DNA of 64,000 bases from Viscum album (taxonomy: Eukaryota > Streptophyta > Magnoliopsida > Santalales > Viscaceae). How positions within the stretch are numbered: the first letter of the stretch is position 1; each line of letters begins with the position of its first letter. The stretch lies in assembly GCA_963277665.1 (NCBI GenBank), contig CAUJRU010000136.1:1116001-1180000 (forward strand), in the 5' to 3' direction. Made by a program: the position numbers and the translations under genes. The notes under the pieces were generated by a model. It made no database searches and was not told where the DNA came from. It saw only the letters and a program-made list of their open reading frames with translations. Below, in pieces: positions 46,601 through 59,469 of the stretch.

Positions 46601-48914
46601 ATGTGTTTTGACTTGTTGTTATTGATCCTCTTGCATAGATTATGGTTTAACTATTTAAATATTTTAAAAAATTATATATATGTATAATATATTTTCATTA
46701 TATAAATATTTATAATAATCTATAAAATATAGATATATGAAATAGAATACACCATACATGTAGATGATTGCACGTACAGATGCATGAATGTTGTTTCCAT
46801 TTTCTTATGGAAATGAAAATTAATTAAATGATATATAGGTGTCTACATCTATATATTATATTGTCAAATGAAAATTATTGTGTAATATATATCATACATT
46901 TCCATTTAAACCATCCTTAATACATTCCAGGTAACGTGTGAATGAATCACATCGCTTTTAGTAGGTGGCAGTCCACACATCCACAAACGAAGTTATCATA
47001 TTAACAAAAAATATAAATCATAAAATCAATTGTTATATAATAATTAGATAGGAAATAAATATACCAAAAATATCATATATATAATAAAAAACAGAAATTC
47101 CATCATAATTCCCTTCCATGAGAGGTTGTAAAGAAAAAAATGAACAACATCGTTCTGTCGGGCGGTAGTTCATTTTCCACAAGAACATTAAATTTGTTAC
47201 CCATTACATGGAAGTGTGGGTTATTATTGGTTGGACCCCTATAATAACAAAATATCATCATATTTGGGATACTGTTTTTATTATATAAGCATGGAATAAT
47301 ATGATTTTAGGGGTGGAGATGGAAAATAAATCGAAAGAGCTTATGGAAGGATCTTACGTCTTCTTTGAGTAACTCCTTCCTGGGTTGGATTTCTTTCTAA
47401 AGTAGGCCATATGAGATTGGAGGATGAATTTTTAGAGATTATTATGTTATGTGTTTTATTATACAAATTCCTTGATATGTGTAAGTATGTTATGGGTGAG
47501 TTTCCTTTTATAGCGGAGGAGTGTCATTCTTGTAAATAAAAAAAGTTAAATAGTGCTGAGAGTCCTGCCTTACATCTTGTTTCGACTATAATTATTCAAT
47601 TTTTATCCAATAGGGTGATTGGTAGAAATATGTCCATATATTGACTTTTTACTTGTTTCTATGTCATTTTACCTCTTAATATTAATGTTTAACCGTTAAG
47701 TAGTTTTTTTACCTTAATAATTGTAATTTATTTTATTACTTTCACTAATATTTTTGGTAAACAAATATGATGAACTTATTTTAAATTATAAATTATGATG
47801 ATTCCAAATATTTAACCCATTTGTTTAAATTATAATAACTTATGTTCCATAAATTAATTTAATTTTAATCCAATTAATGGGACGACAAAGTGGATTTTCA
47901 AAGTAAAAATTGTAAATAGATGGCTAAGCTTTTATAATTAAATTTAATGTGAAATTTTTTTAACGAACTAAATTTATTTAACTAATATAAAATTTTTCTA
48001 ATTTTACTTAAAAAATAATTAAAATATATACATATAACTATATAAATAAATTATAAGAAAATGTATTTTTGAATTAAAATTCATTATTTCTCACTATTCT
48101 TCAAAACATGAAACTTCTTAGAAAAAAATACAAAAAAATCACCCAATGTAAATTTTGATATTAATCCTCCAAAAATGACTTTTAAATTCGAAATAAAAAA
48201 TATAAATGTGTCAAAATATTATTTAAAATGGCTTCTCTATTAAAAGACGAAAAATTACCTTCTTGAAAAATACATCTTTTTATACATAAAACTGGATTTA
48301 TTCTTATATTATGCCGACAAAATCTAATGGATTGGTATAAAAAATATTGATTAAATATATAATGTACAAATTGTATTCAAGACATTCATCAAAACATTTT
48401 TTTTAACATATTTGGATATAATTGTGTTTGTACATTGAAAAATAGTTTTATTAGATATGTAATTTCATTATCTTCAAATAGTTCATACTTTCATTTCAAA
48501 CTAATTAATATCCAATGGATTAATTTTATATACCTATGAAAATAATATTTTCATTATTAGTTTTATATTATTCTTAACATTCTTTCGAACTACTACATTG
48601 TTTCTATAATAATATTTTAATATTAATATTAATAGTATATTGTAGTTTGTTAATACTCAACCTTGCATATAATGCATGATTTCAAAGGGACATAGTATTA
48701 TGTTTAACACAAGATAGAAATATTGTTTTTTATATCATAAGATAATGAAATTGTATCATGTACCATCATAATAACATGGTGATGTGTATAACAAATTCTA
48801 GTCTTAGTTCTTCCATATAATAAAATCTATATTTAGTGTTGTGTGAAACAAAAAATACCAGAAGATTAAAATCAATTCAAAAAATAAAAATTCACAAAAT
48901 CTCATGGTATTACA
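43697..48914 (-). repeat. 5' LTR of element 4
   Basis: It is 5218 bp, including a GC-rich insertion of about 355 bp at 45452-45810 that is absent from the 3' LTR. Leader motifs are at about 46772, 46966 and 47160 (spacing 194 bp). The micro-exon-like unit is at 46410-46443 and the conserved acceptor AG at 43903-43904 (minus strand). Confidence 0.7.
45452..45810. mobile_element. GC-rich insertion in the 5' LTR of element 4
   Basis: This block is absent from the equivalent place in the 3' LTR (near 38280). It is far less AT-rich than its surroundings. The first half is built of degenerate repeats around GTACTGTAGCAGTAC, GTACTATAGTAGTGG and GGCAGAGTACTGC. The second half repeats GGGCCAT, ACGGGCC and ATGTAATGGG. 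The ends, CAATGGGGGTTCAAAACCC and (complement of) AACCATT...GGGGCTGAAGCC, may form poor inverted repeats. It could be a short nonautonomous DNA transposon or another small insertion. No coding frame is convincing. Confidence 0.5.
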
Positions 48915-49605
48915 AAGTTGATTTTAAATATAATCCTTTGTTTTTTTATTATCCAATTTCGATAACTATATATAAATAATGTTTCATTATATATATATAT
49001 ATATCATATTCATGTGTTTATATCAAAATTCTAGGGATCTTTTATATGTTTTCACAATTATCACACTCACTAGTCATCGTAAACTTTATTAAAAATATTC
49101 TACGATGAATTCTTTATTTTCCTATACACATAAAGAAGTACAGTTCTCATAAATTAATTAATAAATTATTTTTTATTTCTAAATAGAAGAGGATAATACT
49201 GGGAAGGTGATATGGGTTTCCAGAGCGTAATAGAGTCATGGGGTCATGGATATAGCATTTATACCTATTCAATTTAGTCCTTGAGATGATTTATTTCCAT
49301 GTAATATCCACTGATAGAGTGAAACAATTATATAGGTTATGGGTATTATTCATATATGGTTTCATTTATAATTTTTGATAATGTAATTTATATAGTTTTT
49401 TTAGTTTCATTTTCTTGTTTTTTATATGTTTTAGAACTAACTTCTATAATTTCAAAATTATTTAATATAGATTTTTCAAAATGATTTAATATAAATTTTT
49501 AAAAAATGTATTTTTAGGTGTAAATATACATAATAAATGAAAAAAGTATAATTTCAGAGTTACATCATATTTTAGGACCCACTATGTTTTATCATGCATC
49601 ATTTT

Positions 49606-49640
<35 letters not shown>

Positions 49641-52600
49641 AGAAATTATAATGGGTGTTCTTAAATATTGACATAGTTTCATTCAATATGGAACTATATA
49701 AATATTAGAAATAAATTAAAGGGAAAATTTTTCAAGATAATATTTTAAATATTTCAGGATAATTTTAGAAAATAAGTATGATTTATTTAAAAAATAATAA
49801 ATTATTTAAAATTAAATAATAAAAATCTTAAACTTCAAACAAATAAATGAAAATTAAATTAATTGGGTTGTCCAGGTGATAATAATTAAAAATTTTAGTT
49901 TGAAGACTATTTATCATAAGAAAGGCTCTAAGTTACAAATATAAAATTCAATTATTATAAAATAAACAAATATGGGGTATATTTTAATTTAAATGAGGGA
50001 TTAATAATATCATACTGAATATTAATGTTATTGAATGTATTGATTTTAACACCATTTATTTTTCATGTGTCGTTGGTTTTCTATATATGACATTACATTT
50101 GGGATACAGTTAAAATTAATAATCTACCACAAAAATAAATGAAATGCCAGTTTTTTTTAACATTAAAATTATTTTTTCATTCTCAGATAAAGTATTTATT
50201 ATGAAATTGTATTTTTATAAATAACAGTATGTGAGTTTTTGATTCTATATTTTTCACTTTATTAGATAATTTTTTATTCATTTAAAATATTAAAAGGGTA
50301 AAATTTATGTAATTATATTGGATTATATTTTCCATTAATATTCATTAATTGAGTTGGATTCATAGTTAATTTTCTATTCAATGTCAATTAGTCTGCACTC
50401 AATTGATTGCTTATTTTTTTTGGGAATCCTCAAAATATTATGTTCTTATACATATTTATTTATTTATAATTGGGAATTTATAAATTAAATATGCAATCCC
50501 ATGATCCTCGATAAGTGAGAGGGATGAAATCCAAATACTAGAAATCCCTTCCATATGATGTTCTTTAACTGAAATTCATATCTATCATATTTAATATTAG
50601 TAGTTCAGAAACTAAATTTGTATAATAGTTCTTACAGGTGAAGCATTATAGGAAAACCATATTATATTTGTATAGATCATTATCTATAAATTTTCATATT
50701 TATTATATTTTAATATTGTATAAAAATAATTTTTTAATTATTAATTTATAATCTTTTGTTACCAGATTTCAAGATTAAGAATTATGTAACATTTCATATA
50801 GTTTTTTTCAGCTTAATTATTTAATTATATTGAGACTATAGATCAAATTTTAGGATCATTATCTTTTGTACACTTGCTTTTGGCATGTAGAGTATATAGG
50901 TCATTTATAACTGGTTTTTATGTGTTTGGTTGGTATGTATTAGAGGTTAATGTTTTCCTTATTGATGTTTTATACCCAGAAGGTAAGTGGCTGGTAAATT
51001 TCATGCAAGGAAATTTGCTTTAGATTAGTGGCACTCCAGTTTACAAGTTGGGCATCACTTTCACATTGTTACTGGTAGAATGTATCCTATATATCTCACA
51101 ATATGGATATATAATTAGTACCTTTACAATTTTGTTTTTATTAAATTATCTCATAGTATCCCCTATAAAATATTTAAATAAGTATTTTACTCATTCCATG
51201 AACATAAAATATTATTCAATAATAAAATAACATCATATAAAATGAATAGGGAAACAAGTGAAATGTGATATTTCATTATTCAATGTTGTTTTCTGGTATG
51301 TCTATTGAACTGAGTATAATAACAATAAATTTATAGTGATTTTACAACTATAATAATTTTTGTTTAAAAATATATTCATTTTAGACCCAGATATGTAAGG
51401 TAACCCAATAATTTAAGAGTGTTTGTAAATCATTTATCTCTCTTGATATAATCAAATAACTATTAATTAGTCATAATACATTTATGTTTCTTTTCCAACA
51501 CTTGATTCATATTTTCATAATATATACATAGCTAAAGTATGAGATCATCCATCTCCGGCATAATTCCAAATTACCACACAATGATGTATTTGGTAACAAA
51601 ATCCATTTTCTTGTATAACCTTTAATTAAGAATTAAAAAACTATAAATCTATTCGTTATATATATTAAGGGACCATTGATATTAGTCATGTCCTCAAAAT
51701 TAGGTTAATTATAAAGTAATACCATCTAATCAGTTCGATACCAAAAAAACATTTTTAAAATAGATCTAAATCAATCCATAATCATAATAATAGTAACTTG
51801 TCCATTTTACAAGGAACATACACTATAAAAAATTTTAATCGTAAATAAATGGCTCTAAATTTCTTTTCCAATATCCCCATACACTCTTCCTTCAATTATC
51901 ATTAACTCATAAATAAATATAAAGACAAGAAAAAACATTCATCTATATTAAAAATTTATTCATGATCTATGTCAACACTTCTATTTTATTCTCAAATCGT
52001 ATGAAAATTCAATATATCAGGGTTGAATTGATGTTATAAGAGTTTGTAACATCTATTAATAATAAAAATAACAATATAATTACTAATCGATCTAAAAAAT
52101 TCTTCTAAGGAAGTTTCCATTATCATATTTAAATTAATAATATCTAAGCCCAATAATTGTTTTGTTATCATGAAACTATAGATAAATTAATATAATTCCA
52201 TCATATTAAGTAATTTTCCTAAAAGGGTAAACATATATATAATTTTATCAGGTATAATTGATATTCTATTATTATCAATTTACCAAATATAATCCTCCCT
52301 AAATAAATTTTTGTTTCTTATAATGGTCTCTCTCTACTTCTATGATTATTGGAGTGGTTAGGGTGACCCAATTTTTTCATTCATTAAGAACTAAATAATA
52401 CCCTTTTTCAACGTGATTATAAAAAGAGAAACATTCTCATATAAGATCTATTCTAAATAACTTTGGGATATATGGGTGCAATTGGACCCAATTTTACTAT
52501 ATTAATTGGGAATGTTATCCAAGTACCACCTCATATGGACCCATATTCTAAACCAATGACAACAAATATCCTTAAATATATGCATATTTTTTGTGTGGAT

Positions 52601-53800
52601 AATATTTTCACATTTTTATGACTATAACATACATCTCCCCTATAAACGATAAAATAACATGTTTAAACTCTATCTCTTTGTGTCCTATCACTACTAAAAT
52701 GAGTCTCATTTTTCTACCACATATAAAAATTTAAAAAGTTATTCCCAACATTACTAAATACTATAAATCATATAGATCCACTATTCATTCCAATATAGGA
52801 ATCAAAAAAGCTATATTAATTTCCTATAAATACTTTTAAATGACAATAAATAACCAGATTTGAGTAAATCTGCATTTGAAATGCCATATACAATATGTTT
52901 CCATTTATTAGTTCATTTATTACCTTTTCCATAATAAGGTAGGCAGGTTATATAAAAAAAATTTATTTTTTTCGGCAAAACCATCCCCATTGAAGCTTCA
53001 AATAATGTAAATCCTTTTCTTTATTGAGAAACTCTGTGTAAAATTATTTAATGGTAATCTATTCAACTATGTTCAATGTGAATTATATAGTAGCTATAGA
53101 TAAAATAGTCATATCCCACCTCATTGAGGTTTTACCTTCTATTATAACATCAAAAAACTCCCATTCACTTCATAATATTAATGTAAAAATTAGATGATGT
53201 GATGGATCATCTCAATTCAAATTTTTGCTCCCTATACTTTAAAATTATCGAAAATGTCAGTATATTTTATCAATGGGACTTGAGAGATTAATATATTACA
53301 TGTCGAAATTCCCTACCCACTTCTTTACCTAAGTTATAAAAGAATAACTCAAAATTATTCATTAATTATGTGTTTATATATTCCATTATAAAATCCTAAC
53401 ATTGAATGATAGTGTCGTTGGGAGGAAACTAAACATGTCCTCAAGTGCACTATCTAATCCTCAAAGGCTGGTGACTAGTATTAAGGTTTTATATAAATCA
53501 CATTCTAATAAATTTACCCTATAGATTTTCATCTCATATTATAGAAAAAATTAACACAAAAATAATAATAAGTACAGGAAAGGATATAATTAGTTTCAAT
53601 ATTACATAACACCATTCAATAAATTGGACCAATACTTTATAGATTATTTACCCATTAAACTTTATCCTTAGATTTACCTTCCCTTCACCTAAATCTCTTC
53701 AAAATCTTAAAACCTATAATCCAAATAAAATCAAAAATAGTAATAACATTAAAATTATATCAACCACATAACTGAATGACCAAGTTTGTTAAAAACTCAC
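48915..53800. other. Highly decayed AT-rich DNA, probably part of old LTRs
   Basis: About 4.9 kb has no reliable open frame or RNA gene. It adjoins the 3' end of antisense element 6, so part of it is likely that element's 3' LTR, but I could not place an LTR boundary. A short plus-strand stretch at 50930-51240 looks less degenerate than its neighbours and remains unidentified. Confidence 0.45.
49606..49636. repeat. AT dinucleotide run
   Basis: A simple (AT)n tract of about 30 bp. Confidence 0.9.
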
Positions 53801-53899
53801 CACCATATGTTTTCATATACTTGAGAAGCATCACCAATAAAGAACACTGAACATCAAACCATAGTTTATCTTCTCTTTTATAGGTTTCCCCATTCATTA

Positions 53900-56680
53900 T
53901 TTTATAAAAATAATGAACATAAAAACAAATCACAACCTTTCCTATTATCTAATTATATCTTTGATCAAAATCACTCACCTACAATTCCATAAAAGAAGTA
54001 TCCAAATCATGTTCAATATCATCAAACTGAAATATATATGAAAAATATAATTTATATATACTCAAATGATATTTATGAGATACATAATTCATAATGGTAT
54101 AGTTTTATGGAGATAACTTGTTATAATAAACCTCTATGAACCTCTCTAAAAACTCAAATGTAATGAAAAATGGTGATGTTATCTTCCATTATTGTAAATT
54201 CTACGATGTTTAATATTTGGAAATACATGATAAAATATAGTTTCATCAACATCTAACTCAATTGGATTATTTATATGATATTCATAAGACTAATTCATTC
54301 TCTAAAATGTACATAATCTCTCCAGGAACATTGAATCATTTTATAGATACTCCTATTACAAGCTATTGCCAAAGAAATGTTGCTTACCTATATTTACCAA
54401 ACCCAAAAGGTGACAAACAAGTTCTTCCAAACAATGATTCAAATATAGAGATATAAAAAGTTAAATTTTGAAATATTGTTATAAAAAACTATATTTAAAT
54501 AATATTATCCTTTTATGAGCCAAAAAATAGTAATACCTTAGTAGATAATATCCTCAATGATATCAATAGTATGATTAAACTTGAAATTCTTCTATAGATA
54601 ATAACTTATAATTATCATAAATTTAGAACCCAATTCTTTCTGAAATACATGAAAATATAATTTTTGAATCTTGAATCATAATTAGATATGTTTCTATTAA
54701 TTGTCCCTTAAAATATCATCTGGGACAATTTAAATCAACCATCCATTTACGAATCTCTACATTATCATATAATTTTCCTTTATAAACACATCTCTCAAAA
54801 TCTAAACCCTGGAATTTCATCTCCAACTCTATTAAGGATTAATTGATTGTTAAAATAGCAAATACAATACATACCTCATATTTCAATACATCTAGATGAT
54901 ACTTAGAGAGTATATATATATATGTATGCAAATATTTTTTTAGTCATGCACTATATCAATATAAGGATTCATACAAAAATTATTTTTAGTATATTTATTT
55001 TCATAGTTTTATATATAATCACTAATAAAATGACTAATTATATTAAACTCATATCTTCATAGGTAGGTTCAAATCACCTTAAGAAAATATAAACATCAAG
55101 ATCTTATGATTGGTAAATTCCATAACGCTATCCCAAAATCTATAAGTATTCCAACTTTTAAGGTAATTCAAAGATGAAACCAACACAAGAGCGTGGGAGG
55201 TATAATTATTCAAAAGTGACATAACTTTTCAACCAATATATGTTACTAATACCCCCTCTTGTGATAGCATATATCTGAATCAAACACCATAGTCATCATA
55301 ATATTCCCTATAATATGTTACAAGATCAATAAAGGTAAAAAATTGTTCTTATGTCTACTTCGAAAACACCGTAAATATGGGTTTGTATTCACTATCCCAC
55401 TAAAAATTTCACTCTTCCTAGTAATCATAATAATTAGTGTAACTTGGTAATTTAAATTCTATGTGAACCAGTGATAATACCCTACATTGATTATGATAAT
55501 TTTAATCTCAAATACCTTCTTGTGGATCAACCAAGACAACCCAACAGCCAAATTCTTAAGATCTAACAATATCCCATATTCTAAACCAAAATTCCCAAAA
55601 ATATTCACCTCTTTTATCCAAAATGGTTTTTGTGAAATCATAGCCTAGAGTGGCGAGCTATTAATGTGTCTAAAACTATATAATAGTTCTCTCCTTGGTC
55701 CTTGCACCACCGTGAATATATTAATATATCATTTCTATAAACAATCCATAAAAAATAGTAGGCTTAAATACCATATTTTTCAAGGCAATAAACACAATTG
55801 GTTCATTTTTCACCCTGAATAGAATCCCCCATATTTCAGAACGGTCATAAAATTTATAAAAAGTTGAATTAGGCATATATTCGAGGTAGATATTTCTAAA
55901 CCATCAAGATATTCTCAACTAAATTAATAATTCATTAAACTATTATAAGATATTTTGTTTCTCAATAAAAATTTATTTTGAACAATGATTGACATTACAC
56001 AACCAAAAAATATCATTCACTGTATTTAAAAATCATAGGACAACCATAAAGGGACACACTATACCTAATGTATAATTTAGATTCAAGATCATTTAACATA
56101 TAATTTAACTCATTGACCTTATTACCACCTATATGATAAGTAGATATTTGTATATTCTTAGTAACTAGTACCTATAAAATCACAAATACCTCCTAACTTT
56201 CTAGACAAAACACTAAAAAACTTCAAAAAACATCATGATACTTATTAAAAACATGAGGAAATGAAACACATGAATCTTACTCAACCAATCCATGATAAAT
56301 TCATGGTATTAGGGTTATAATCAACCTTGAGTGCAAAATGTTTTTAACTTTATATATTAGAATGATAGTCACATTCCCCATGAAAAGTATATGATTCATC
56401 GAGAGATGGAAATAATGGCATGGATATTTGGCATCATTAAATATGCACTCAAACAATGATAATTGTACCATTATGTTGACCCCATTGAATACATTCATCT
56501 CTTTGATGAAGATATACAAAATATTTTCAAAACAATATATGTCAATAGAAAAATATATTCAACACCCAATAGAGTATTTCATTATTCCATATGAAAATTT
56601 CATATAAAAACCCCTTGATAGAAACTCATCATCCAATCCTAGGTTAGATCTCAAAAAAAAGAAAAAAAATATGATAATCA
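53900..56680 (-). pseudogene. Element 6: decayed antisense pol (PR/RT to chromodomain)
   Basis: On the minus strand, 55641-55459 gives KPFWIKEVNIFGNFG and then VGYYHWF, the counterpart of 'CEFWLKEV.FLGHV...' through 'GYYRRF' at the RT C-terminus. About 55220-55085 gives codons like ALVLVSSLNYLKSWNTY and FTNHKILMFIF, from RNase H '[17 protein letters not shown]' and '[11 protein letters not shown]'. Around 54640-54360 are FQKELGSKF, DIIEDI and FESLFGRTCLSPF, from integrase 'FW..LQ.ALGTRL', 'TLEDML' and 'FEALYGRKCRSP'. About 54030-53910 may be chromodomain. Upstream protease or RT entry codons are at 56519-56000. The element is cut at 56681 by element 5's LTR; its gag and 5' LTR would lie beyond element 5. 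Confidence 0.6.
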
Positions 56681-57514
56681 TGGAATCCCGCCTTTTTATA
56701 ACATAAACTCTTATTACATTACACAAAACTGAGGATCTTTAAGGTTTAGTGTCTTGGAATCCAAGAACATAATACAAAAAAACAACATAAAACATTATTC
56801 TTAAACACTTGAAAGGCTTTTCATTATGTTCATCCTAGTATCATTACTGCATCTCATAACCTGGGGACATACATCAAAGAAAAGGGTGAGTATAAGGCCC
56901 AGTAATGGAAACAAGAGAAACATTTTACATGTGAACTTGAGATACTTCAATTAAGTCATGAAAGGAACTTTAAGGCATGAGAAAGAAATAATGAGGCATA
57001 TCATAATAAAAATAATGTTTTACATAACTTGAACATGTGGATACAAAATTTAACATAGAAAATCATTTCCATTTTACCAAGGTCCATCCCCAAGGTGTCA
57101 TTAAAATTACCAAGGTTATTCACCAAGGCGTCGTTAAAAATGGTCATCTCTATAGATTAAGTCTTTACCAAATGCATTTAAGAGCTATCAGGGCGCACAC
57201 TTAAATTTGTCTTTATCATCATGTGAGACACATATATCATCATAAATCATTTCATAAAAAACCCATATATTATAAAAGATATGGGTTTCATTTCATAATC
57301 ATAACGTTTTAAAAACTGCTTTAAAGACATGATCTAAATGTCACTTTAAACCCATGGAAAGAGAGAGTGGGTCTCATGTATGTAAATCCTATAATTTAAA
57401 TTAGAAAAACCTGGTATATATGTGAATACCCATATAGAAGAGATAGCCATGAGTATTCACTTAATAAAATAAAATAACTTTAGAAAAATAGAGAGACATT
57501 TTGAGATGGAAATT

Positions 57515-58115
57515 CTGTAGCATAACGGCTATGTTTCGGGGTTTTAGAAAACACTGAAAAGAGAGGGGACATGGGTCAAACATTCATAAATGACCCATAA
57601 ATAGTATAGGGACAGAATATGAAGAATATATGAACCTGTTAATAAAATTTGAAGGACATACCATTTTAAATTAAAATCATGGAAGGAAGACAAAAATTAG
57701 ATTTCTCTTATGAAAATCTGGCAGCCTAACGTCGTCACTTAAATTTCAACAAAAATGAATTGAAGAGATCAAATAGGGTATATCATCATATGAAAATAAA
57801 AGTTCAGTATGATATATATAGATATCATACCCCCAACATAATAAAAAGTAACTTTAAAGAATTGACATGAAAGTAGAACTTTGAAAAATGAGAAAGGTGA
57901 AAGAATCCCTTAAAAATTCGGCAGCCTAACGGCACCACTTAAACATTATTAAAACAAATTGATGAGAGTAAGAGGGGGTATCTCATCATATGAACATGAA
58001 ATGTTATGTAAGAGGAATATAAAAGAAAATACTCCAACATAAGATCATGTAGCTTAAAATAAATGACATTAAAGATATTACTTGAAAAGAAAGAGAGAGG
58101 TAGGATCCTTTAACA
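57515..58115 (-). repeat. About 200-bp tandem modules in the LTR of element 5
   Basis: Three modules are marked by GTAGCATAACGGC (57517), GCAGCCTAACGTCGTCACTT (57721) and GCAGCCTAACGGCACCACTT (57921), spaced 204 and 200 bp. The second and third modules also share TATCATCATATGAA and CTCATCATATGAA about 60 bp further on. They are the counterpart of the leader motifs in elements 1, 2 and 4. Confidence 0.75.
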
Positions 58116-58250
58116 TAAACATAACTCTTAAAACTCAAAGGTTGGGAACTTGAGAGGCTTGAGGGAACCTTGGGAGGACTACTTGGGAGGTAAGGGGACT
58201 ATAAATTTGTTGAGAATGATTTTTTAGTCGAAAGTAAGAGAGAATGTCTT

Positions 58251-58260
58251 GGTATTTATA
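58251..58260 (-). promoter_or_regulatory. TATA box of the element 5 LTR
   Basis: The minus strand reads CCTATAAATACC upstream of the tandem modules. This is the same arrangement as in element 1, where TATAAAAG precedes the duplicated motif. Confidence 0.55.
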
Positions 58261-59421
58261 GGCAAATTGAGGTGATACTTTAATAATTTCAAGGGACACC
58301 TCACAAGTGGTTTTATCAAATCCGTGGGCTCTCCCATGGTATTTCCCATGGAGTTAGGCCACATGGGGCCACCAATACAATACTTCATCTCCTTTGGTCG
58401 GCCAGCCCTTAAAATATCTCATGACATCATCATGACACAGTTATGATGTCGCTAAACATACTGAAACCCTATAACTGCATTTTTACTATTCACTGAAAAT
58501 TCATCTTTCTCAGAAAAATCCCGAAATTTACCCTTAACCAAATATCGATGCTCTGATTAAAAATAAGAAATCCATTTTATAAAAATAATTTTCTAAATAT
58601 TTTTAATTTAATTTTTAATTAAAAAACACTACTCACCAGAAAAAACTTATACTTTTCTAATAATTTAGGAAACCGTTATTTACCCATTTTATTGAATCAC
58701 ATTACTTAATCAAGGTGTATAAATTATATTAAATATTTATTTATGTCAAATTACTAATCCATTTGGTCACATTACTAATCCTAAGCGTAAAATCACTATT
58801 CATAATTTACTATTCATCAAAAATTAAGTTGATCTTATTAGACTCCAAATTTCGTACTGAACACTTTTGCCGAAGACCATTTTTTGAAAATCAATACACA
58901 TAATTAATTATTTAGGGATTACAAAAATATTTTAAAATATCATTTTTTTCAAAATTCATCAATAAAAGACATCCTAAAATTATCCAGACATTTGAAATTT
59001 CACAAACTTCACTAAAGGAAGAAATCTCAATTTATTCATCCCAAAGGATTACACAAAGAAGATATGGTCTCGTCACATAGCCTCTTATAACACCAGCGTA
59101 TGACCTAAGTGTAAGGTGTGCTATGGTGAGAGAATTTGAGGGAGGCTCAGATAACATTTCCCTAGTAGAAATCTTTACTAACTTGAACTTCTCCCACATG
59201 CGTTTCTGTTTAAGCTTGACACACTGGAGTTCGTCTTGGGAATGGTCCAAAGCAAAGCCCAAAGATGCCACCTCCTTCCCAAGCTCTCATAAGTGGGAAT
59301 CATAAGGTTCGAGTCTACTGGATGAAGCCATCGACTCCACTTTTTTCATTAACCATTAACATCTCTATTAAATCGTTAAGAGTAAGTTAATATACTATTC
59401 AAAAAAGTTTGGGTTGTTACA

Positions 59422-59438
59422 TTCTTCCCCCCTTAAGA
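59422..59438 (-). other. Polypurine tract of element 5
   Basis: The minus strand reads CTTAAGGGGGGAAGAA directly before TGTAACAACCC. It lies about 30 bp after the pol stop, as in element 1. Confidence 0.9.
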
Positions 59439-59469
59439 AATTTCATCCCCGAAATTTTATACAAGAGGC

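Larger units (their letters stand above)
36527..48914 (-). mobile_element. Element 4: ancient Tekay-like element with shortened internal region, antisense
   Basis: Read on the minus strand, the 5' LTR is 48914-43697, followed by a PBS, a 2.3-kb internal region with gag/PR/partial RT remnants, a PPT, and the 3' LTR 41410-36527. The minus-strand LTR starts TGTAATACCATGAG and TGTAACACCTTGAG resemble element 2's TATAACATCCCAG. No target duplication is recognisable and the left end is approximate. Divergence between its LTRs is large. Internal organisation is shared with element 2. Confidence 0.75.
56681..59421 (-). repeat. 3' LTR of element 5
   Basis: On the minus strand it begins TGTAACAACCC at 59421, directly after the PPT. 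The left end near TGGAATCCCGCC (56681) aligns with the TGTAACGCCCCG complement of element 1's LTR end. The conserved GTGAGTATAAGGCCCAGTAATGG block (56886-56908) corresponds to element 1's ACTGGGCATTTGAGCTCACC, and the adjoining acceptor is TCCCCAG|GTTA at 56861-56862. The length of 2741 bp is shorter than in elements 1, 2 and 4. Confidence 0.75.

Noticed and set aside
51048..51230. Possible host gene fragment
   Set aside because: The 60-codon frame gives no recognisable protein, there are no splice-linked neighbours, and the surroundings are repeat-like.
59123..59305. Plus-strand open frame in element 5's LTR, overlapping an antisense one at 59032-59271
   Set aside because: Both lie in U3 of the 3' LTR, they overlap each other, and neither has recognisable domains.
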